Source of the DNA: Megalonaias nervosa
Lineage: Eukaryota > Mollusca > Bivalvia > Unionida > Unionidae
Assembly (NCBI GenBank): GCA_016617855.1
Contig: JAECUM010004970.1
Location: 28,370-92,369, forward strand
Reading direction: 5' to 3'
DNA: 64,000 nucleotides
The notes beneath the pieces are model-generated. The model had not been told where the DNA came from. It was given only the letters and a program-made list of their open reading frames with translations, and searched no databases. This document shows positions 58,226 through 64,000 of the stretch, in pieces. Every line of letters begins with the position of its first letter. Position 1 is the first letter of the stretch. The translations under genes were made by a program, and so were the position numbers.

Positions 58226-58588
58226 CCTTAGTCTTTCTCGCAACGTGTTTATGAGCTCTGGAAGGGCGTCGGCATCTCTTTCTGATTTGTCTTGCTGTCC
58301 TTGTCCTTGCTATGGCGTGAGTGAGGAAGGAATGGTTTAGTCAGCAGCGTGCAGCGCATTTATAGAAGTGTCTCGGGAAGCCAAAAAGTCTTTTCCAGAT
58401 TGAAGCAACACATTTTTACCCGCTTTCCAGAAGGCTTCTTTGGGATTTTTGTTTGTTGATGACGATATTTTGAAAATATTATTTTCCTTGCGTCAACGCG
58501 GTATCTATCAAAGTGTGAAATTTCTCGTGTCACTATCGGTTCGAAGATGGGGCAGCCACCTATCGAAACGCAGTTTTGAGCATATCTC

Positions 58589-59135
58589 CTAAACCCTGTC
58601 CTCATTGTCGTGTGACTCCTCGGTATACAAGATATTTGACTTACAAGTCGCTAGAGAATATTTTCGAAAATATATTTTGACCGTGACTTTTCCTTTCGAG
58701 AATAGAATATTTTGTCCCAGATCTTGTTTTATACCAATGTTGACGCTATCAAAATACGACTTACTGATATGCAAATAATGAGGATGTAGAAATTCACGGT
58801 GAACGTGACACGTGTCTCCACCCTCATCGTAAACAGCTAAGACAAAATCCTGTTTGAAAGGAATGACTCTCAGTAACGGTGCGATTATGTTTCCCACCAC
58901 GATGTAATCAACCACATCGGAGTACACAAAGATCAAATTCAATCCTTCGTTCAGTTCCAATGGTAATGAAAATACTTGTGAAATTATCGTTGTTGTTGTT
59001 GACATCTATGGAATTCGGGGCCATTTTGAGGTGCCCACCCAGAATATTAGAAAATGTGGAAGAAGACGTGTTGGACAACGTTTTGACATCCGACAAATTC
59101 ATATGAAGACGTTGAGCTATTTTATGGTACTCCAT
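58589..59135 (-). pseudogene. Penton-like protein of element R, C-terminal part
   Basis: The main frame 58589-59005 contains LIFVYSDVVDYIVVGN, PLLRVIPF, HREFLHPHYLHIS and GKVTVKIYFRK, the C-terminal beta-strand set of adintovirus/Polinton penton proteins. An upstream frame (58908-59135) adds ILGGHLKMAPNSID. Earlier N-terminal sequence may extend to about 59520 but is too broken to assign. Confidence 0.75.
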
Positions 59136-59689
59136 TACTAGACTGTGTATAGTTTTGCCCAGTGCTTTGCCAAACTGAGAGTCGAGCGTAAATCGTTTTC
59201 ACCAAATGTTGGAGGTGACAGGCCTTGGCCGCAAGGCTCCCTTTGTTACTGGAATAGTTCCGGACGGATTGGGTAGAAGGCAACGGATGCAACTGCTGAG
59301 TAAAATGGTCCACAATTGTTTGTCTCCTTGTTGCAAACTAAGATTGGCGATGGCGGCACCGATGACACAATACACAACAAAGATTTGGCAGAAGAAGACG
59401 ATTTGCGTTTTAGACACACATTCTCCGCAACACACCTACATGGGTGCTTTTGTAGATTTTCAAGAGAAGAACTCTGAGAAGGAGCGGTCGCTGCTGTTGT
59501 GATTAACGGCATGATGGTCACTTCTTTTTATAGTCAATGACTTGCTAAGCGTCGATCCAAGAATCAAAACTCAGGGGTGGGGATATCCTTGCCAACGCGC
59601 CTTCACTTCTTTGGCTTGGCGTTTGCCTACTTTACTGGTTCTTCGATCGAGCATGCTTTCGATGTCGCACATCTCCTCTATTTTAGTCA

Positions 59690-60445
59690 GTCATTGTAAT
59701 TTGAGCAAACAGAAAGTTCCTTTTAACACTTCGCCGTTCATGTCTTCCAATTTATTGATGGAATGATGGTGTCCACGCACTCGTCCAGTGACACGAAACA
59801 ATTCCGTGGTTCAGTTTGATAAAAAGAACCTTTGTCAAAGGTGCGTTTAGTTTTTTCAATACGCACCCAATCTCGGTCACTTCGTTGTCGGGAGTCACTT
59901 CTTTGGGTGCTCATCCGATGCTCCGATGGTAAAATTGATTGTAACCTTTGACCAGACGCGGTAAGACGTCTATGTACTCGCGGGTGTGTTGATGCGCAAA
60001 ATATTCCACATGCGTTCTTTTAAAGTGCTTTGAAAATATTCCACGACGGTGACTTTGGTTTTGGGATTATCGGTGGTTTAAAACTGGATGTCTCTTTTCT
60101 TCAATTCTTTCTCGAAAGTTTGGTTCAAAAATTAGGTACCTTTGTCTGTTTACCATCGAAGAGGGTCATGACCACTTTGTTTCAACATCAATTTCAAGGC
60201 TTGCTCTAACTCTGAGGTCTTTTTGGATGTTAAAGGTACCATGCAAGCAAATTTGGAAACGTCGAATACAAAAAACAAATATTTGCATCTGCGATTGTAC
60301 GTGGCCAATGAGAGACATCGGATATATCGGCTTGCCATTGATGATCGATTCCCTCCACTTTGGTATGACTTCTGGAAATTTCGTCGAATGGGTTTATATA
60401 GCGTGTGCGTGGTTTTTTCTTGTAACCGTCGTTGCACTCTGGCAA
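59690..60445 (-). pseudogene. Integrase of element R
   Basis: IDHQWQADISDV (first catalytic Asp region, about 60330), KYLFFVFDVSKFACMVPL (about 60215-60270), a TDKGT second Asp motif (about 60130-60145), and the YNQFYHRSIG segment (about 59920-59945), then APKEVTPDNE. At least four frameshifts or stops. No chromodomain was seen. It lies between penton and the solo LTR. Confidence 0.82.
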
Positions 60446-60620
60446 ACGTACACTTTTCAGTTGGGTTTCTGCAGTACGATACCATTTTTAAACTCTCTTT
60501 TATAACCCGCATAATAGGCACCTGGCTACAAAGTTATCTGTGAGGTTTCTCTTCAGTCCGTCACCCACTGTTCACTGATGCTACTCTTGGTTTCGTGGGA
60601 TTTGGAGACTTCTTGACGGG
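60446..60620. other. Broken 5' part of the integrase region
   Basis: Probable integrase N-terminal sequence, too disrupted to assign; the LTR insertion follows directly. Confidence 0.35.
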
Positions 60621-61540
60621 TGTTATGTATATTTAATTTAATTGTTTGTCTGTTAGTTTTAAATTTTTTAAATTCCATTACATGTTATTGTAATATAATT
60701 TTGTTTACTGGACTTGACCTTGTCCAAAACTGAGTTCAGTTCTGTTTGACCTGATTGACTTTTTTATTTTTATTTTTTATTTCTTTGATGTAAACAACTA
60801 ATAATAGCTTCATTGTCCTCTGTGGGTATGAGTTCACTGACCAAATTATTATGCAGGTAAACATGTTGATCTGTGTCAGGGTTTTGGGGTTCCAAAGTGA
60901 TTTTATAGGGTATTATGTTTTAAATAAACAAGGCTCATTAAATCATGCTAGAAAGTTATTTTCCATTAGGTAATGGTTGTTTTTAGAAAATGCTAATTTG
61001 TGACCTGAGGTCAAACAGAGAACTATATTATCTTGTGACTGTCAGAATTTTACCAGTTGTGCTTTAACATCTGGCACTTTAAATTGTATTATGTTGTGTC
61101 CAGTTGGGCTGAAGTTTATTTTCTTCAAATTATTGAATTCAAGTGATTATTTTCTCTGGAAATACAAAAGTGCTCTGACAAAATTCTTGGATGAAGACAT
61201 TCATTGGAATTTATACTGAATTCAAACCTGGAATAATATTTTTGTGATTCAACAAGAGACTGTTGACACATAGTACGACGCAGGCCATAACAGACACGTC
61301 ATCGCCTTCAATTTTAAATCTCTTTGGGACTTGAAACGAATTTTATTCAGGACTTCTTATTGCAAGGACTTGTGTCTTTAATTCTTGGATTATTTTTGGA
61401 TTGAATTCGCAAAACTGTAAGTTGTTTTATCTCATTTTTTATTTTGTATTCTTAGGGAAATAAATTATTTGTTAAATTTTACAAGGCTTGTTGTCTTCAC
61501 TCTTTTCTGTTACTTATTTTAAGAGCATAGACTTGTAAAA
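60621..61540 (-). mobile_element. Solo LTR of the GmrI-like retrotransposon family
   Basis: About 920 bp, beginning TGTTATGTATATTTAATT and ending AAGAGCATAGACTTGTAAAA, homologous over its length to both LTRs at 15917-16825 and 21967-22889. In LTR-sense it reads left to right on the plus strand, opposite to that element. Flanks CGGG (60617-60620) and CGTG (61541-61544) could be a decayed 4-bp target duplication. It is inserted between integrase and polymerase of element R. Confidence 0.92.
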
Positions 61541-61989
61541 CGTGTCCAACGTGCCACAGGAGTAGGAGCCGAGGGTGATAGTGGTAGTGGTTGTGGCAAA
61601 GGTATCGCTTTTTCTTGCTTTCTCTTTTCACTTCTGGCTTCCCTTCTTTCTTTTTCACTTCAATCGAAGAAGGGGTGGACATCATCTTTTTAACCCAAGC
61701 TTTGAGTTATTCTCGTTGGAGAGTGGGGGAAGGCGTCAATAAGGATGATAAAATCTTACTAGGGATGGGAGCAGACGGCGTTTGAAAGACTTCTTCCCCT
61801 GGCATCCGTGTGGCAGCGTCTGTCTTGACCACTTGGGTGGTGTTGGCGATGAAATGGCCTTGAAATCTTTCTGTCTCGATTTAGCTGTTTCGTCCAAAGC
61901 TTCTGGCGAAAGAGTTGAGGACGTTGCATGGTTTAACCATACCGTTGCGACTTTTCCGTTTCTGAAAAATAAGTGCGATCCATCAACAA
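61541..61989 (-). pseudogene. Basic coding remnant of element R, unassigned
   Basis: Minus-strand frames include MMSTPSSIEVKKKEGKPEV (61685) with a Lys-rich stretch, and a longer one (61736-62035) with no known motif. The sequence after the polymerase motif YFDTDS does not resemble the polymerase C-terminus of element L, so rearrangement is likely. Confidence 0.3.
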
Positions 61990-62645
61990 TTGTGATAAAT
62001 GCAGATGCAGCTGTCCGTGTCAAAGTACAGGACACGATCTCCTATCAGTTCTAAGGCTTCGTGCAATTTTAAGGGAGGGTGGGTCTTCACGTAGGCAATG
62101 ATGACCTTTCCAAATTCGTCGGCCAGTGCAAATTCTGGTTATTCTTCGTAATTCACTAGGATCAGACCATCACGAACGACGTCCACGTGTTTCATATAGT
62201 TTCTATTGTCATGAATATTGTCATCGTAGCGGAAGGGTTCTGCCAAGTACCCGGTCTTGGGTAAACATGGTCGTTGTGCCATTTTTCCACCCAAGCTATT
62301 CAATATGACTTTGGCAAACGACTGTCTTCCTTCGTTTTCTTCGACCTGGTCTATAGTGATGCCTTCCATGGAAGGGTGCTCCTCTTTGAATTTGTCTCGA
62401 TCTTCAGGTGTCTGGCACCAGGAAGGATAGCCATGGGCTTTTTGTTTGAGTTTCAAAAAGTCATCGACGTAGCCTGAGAAAATTCCTTTCTGGGTGTCGT
62501 GGTACTTTGGGTACTTTTTGTGTCAGGAAAGTGGTACATTTCGTACACTTGTGATACCTGGTATCCCGGTTCCATAGCGCGAATCAATTCCACGCTGACT
62601 CACGTTCATGTAAACAACGTTCGTCCTGGGTGTGATGACAAGATC
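61990..62645 (-). pseudogene. DNA polymerase B fragment of element R
   Basis: Covers the palm region: DERCLHERESAW-type start, FLKLKQKAHGYPSW, ILNSLGGKMAQRPCLPKT (polymerase motif B) in 62139-62456, and motif C YFDTDS at about 62010-62030. It is colinear with 2139-2960 of element L. N-terminal two thirds are absent: element T begins at 62646. Confidence 0.88.
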
Positions 62646-62855
62646 AGCAGCAGAGAGGGTGGACCCTACAACGTTTTTTAGAGACCTTATTTTTGAAATC
62701 TAAAGGTTCCTACGAAGGTTGAAAAAAGTTTTTGTCTTAATAATGAAAATTTCTCAATTAGAGAAGTTTTTGCCTTAATAATGAAAACTTCTCTAATTGA
62801 CCAGATTTTTTCACAATCTGGTCACATACGTTTGTGGTCCACCCTCTCTGCTGCT
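62646..62855. repeat. 210-bp terminal inverted-repeat block of element T
   Basis: AGCAGCAGAGAGGGTGGACC at 62646 is the exact reverse complement of the last 20 bases ending at 62855. Inside are a direct repeat (TTAATAATGAAAA at about 62738 and 62774) and a small hairpin GACCAGATT/AATCTGGTC. Similar in length to the 205-bp palindromes of element M and also starting AGYAGY. Confidence 0.85.
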
Positions 62856-62862
62856 ATGGTTT

Positions 62863-63540
62863 TTATCCAAAAATTGTATCAAGTCCGTTACGATATCTTG
62901 ACCTAGGATCATGTAAATTTATTGTTACAAAACCAAAAGGAGCAGTTTGTGCTTTTGAAAAGAAATTTTTAAATTTGTTCATGTCCATGTCGCCTGAACA
63001 CCAAGTATAAGAAATATTTTGCAGCGTATGATTATCTACGCCATTAAACACAACTAAAATGTTACAGTTGTCTCTGATTACTTTTGGAATTTGTGTATAT
63101 CTCTGTGTAACATAAATCACGTCTGTGTTTTTATGTCTACCTCGTGAAAATATTCTAGCTGGATTTGATTGTTTGTCCAGCATAACATCATCATACACTA
63201 CTAAATTATTAATGAATCCATGAGGGCCACTGGCCTTGAGATCATCTACGGATGGTGCTTCATCAATATCAGTAATAAAGTCTATGACATTGTCTTCATG
63301 TAACGATTTTGCTTTTTCATTAAAATCTTTAAGTACTTCGTAACATCGCTGATCATCTACAGATGGTGCTACTAAATATAATTTATCCCACTTCAGCCAT
63401 CGCATTATTAGATTAAGTAGTAATTGTGTCTTCCCACTTCCAGATGGACCGATTATAATCATTCTGATAGAATTCGGAAGCGCTGGATGGTGTTTTACTG
63501 GTTCTTGTTTTCGTGTCGCAGAAAAGTCAATTATATCCAT
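62863..63540 (-). CDS. Genome-packaging ATPase of element T, intact
   Basis: 225 codons from MDIIDFSATRKQEP to TAA. Walker A is IIIGPSGSGKTQLL (residues about 29-42), Walker B NLVVYDDVMLD, sensor-like VIYVTQRYTQIP, and an arginine-rich block RIFSRGRHKNTD. It belongs to the FtsK/HerA A32-like packaging ATPases of Polintons and nucleocytoplasmic viruses. It is related to the broken gene at 38978-39682. Its stop lies 8 bp from the terminal repeat block; its start is 12 bp from the divergent zinc-ribbon gene. Confidence 0.92.
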   Translation of the reverse strand: MDIIDFSATRKQEPVKHHPALPNSIRMIIIGPSGSGKTQLLLNLIMRWLKWDKLYLVAPSVDDQRCYEVLKDFNEKAKSLHEDNVIDFITDIDEAPSVDDLKASGPHGFINNLVVYDDVMLDKQSNPARIFSRGRHKNTDVIYVTQRYTQIPKVIRDNCNILVVFNGVDNHTLQNISYTWCSGDMDMNKFKNFFSKAQTAPFGFVTINLHDPRSRYRNGLDTIFG

Positions 63541-63552
63541 ATAATAAATAAT

Positions 63553-64000
63553 ATGATTCTATATTGTGTTCGATGCAGAACACCTACCGATACTACTGAA
63601 TTAACGACAATAACAACAAGAAATAAAAGACGTGCACTTACAGGCAGGTGTGTGAAATGTGGTACCAAGAAATATAAATTTATTCCAACAAAGACAGGTG
63701 GGAGTGATATCGCTGCTTCGTTAGGAAAATTACCAGGAACTCCATGGGCTAAATATCCCGGTGAGAAACATTTACCCGGATATAATTATTGTGGTCCTGG
63801 AACTCGTCTTGATATCCGACTTGATGATCAAGATCAACCAAGACCCGGAGAGTATCCAGTAATAAGATTGATCAAGCGTGTCATGCTCATGATGTCGCGT
63901 ATAAAAGTAAGGATTTGCAGCAGCGGCATCTCGCAGATGTGAAATTGATTCACGCGTTAAATGCTATACCTAATAAATCTCTCAGAGAAAAATTAGCTAG
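63553..64000 (+). pseudogene. Zinc-ribbon/phospholipase A2 protein of element T, cut by window edge
   Basis: Starts MILYCVRCRTPTD; the ribbon closes with RCVKCGTKKYKF. After a GKLPGTPWAKYPG linker comes the PLA2 calcium loop YNYCGPGTRLD (about 63783-63815). The catalytic segment ACHAHDVAY is then read in another frame (about 63877-63903), so a frameshift lies between 63820 and 63876. The second frame is open to the window end. In element M the ribbon and PLA2 are separate ORFs. Confidence 0.8.

Larger units (their letters stand above)
56290..62645 (-). mobile_element. Element R: partial Polinton/adintovirus-like element
   Basis: Minus-strand remnants in the order polymerase B, [solo LTR], integrase, penton-like, major capsid, protease. 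The polymerase is close to that of element L (shared KMAQRPCLPKT and MKHVDV). The upper end is cut by element T at 62646; the lower end is undefined. All genes carry several disruptions. Confidence 0.85.
62646..64000. mobile_element. Element T: left part of another Polinton-like element
   Basis: It starts with a 210-bp inverted-repeat block, followed by a minus-strand packaging ATPase and a plus-strand zinc-ribbon/PLA2 gene. The ATPase is intact, so T is younger than R. The rest lies beyond the window. Confidence 0.7.

Overview
The window reads as AT-rich nuclear DNA of an animal, most likely a marine invertebrate; a mollusc/bivalve is my best guess, from the SINE types and the Polinton content, but this is inference and no marker gene proves it. 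It is dominated by mobile DNA. Four separate Polinton/Maverick (adintovirus-like) pieces are present. Element L (about 1-6600, mostly minus strand) has a broken protein-primed DNA polymerase B, two BIR (inhibitor-of-apoptosis) domains, a fragment with a Bcl-2 BH1-like motif at the window edge, and a divergently transcribed zinc-knuckle ORF. Element M (36605-53839, 17.2 kb) is complete from terminal repeat to terminal repeat. Element R (about 56290-62645, minus strand) retains protease, major capsid, penton-like, integrase and polymerase remnants and is interrupted by a solo LTR. Element T (62646 to beyond 64000) starts in R's polymerase and shows a packaging ATPase and a zinc-ribbon/phospholipase A2 gene.

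Element M is the centrepiece. Long terminal inverted repeats (about 550-563 bp) each begin with a 205-bp imperfect palindrome and carry a copy of one small ORF. Inside, in order: a hydrophobic-segment protein and a fibre-like protein (minus), then packaging ATPase, two helical proteins, penton-like protein, a small basic/hydrophobic protein, major capsid protein, a small conserved protein, a pX-like core peptide, adenain-type protease, zinc-ribbon, phospholipase A2 and a chromodomain integrase (plus), a hypothetical (minus), a hypothetical (plus), an intact HNH endonuclease (minus), polymerase B and a last hypothetical (plus). Together they make a virion-morphogenesis, replication and integration gene set, but most long genes carry stops or frameshifts, so this copy is a dead or dying endogenous virus.

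Other mobile DNA: a Ty3/gypsy LTR element of GmrI-like layout (15917-22889, minus; integrase before reverse transcriptase) with a 4-bp target duplication; its solo LTR at 60621-61540; a CR1/L2-like LINE remnant (22929-25020, plus); a second LINE with RNase H (53845-54620, minus) cut off at the edge of element M; two copies of one tRNA-derived SINE (12571, 27816), another SINE family (30405 and a fragment at 9536) and a third tRNA-like head (52660). Two large minisatellite arrays of the same 90-bp family lie in opposite orientation (13834-15690 and 30905-32025).

Host coding content is slight. The best candidate is a small three-exon gene on the minus strand (11133-13084) with canonical splice sites and phase-0 joins; its product is not recognised. 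Two further possible terminal exons (25889-26082 minus, 27235-27391 plus) are weak. Large parts of 6-11 kb, 25-30 kb and 32-36.6 kb show no gene that I can support.
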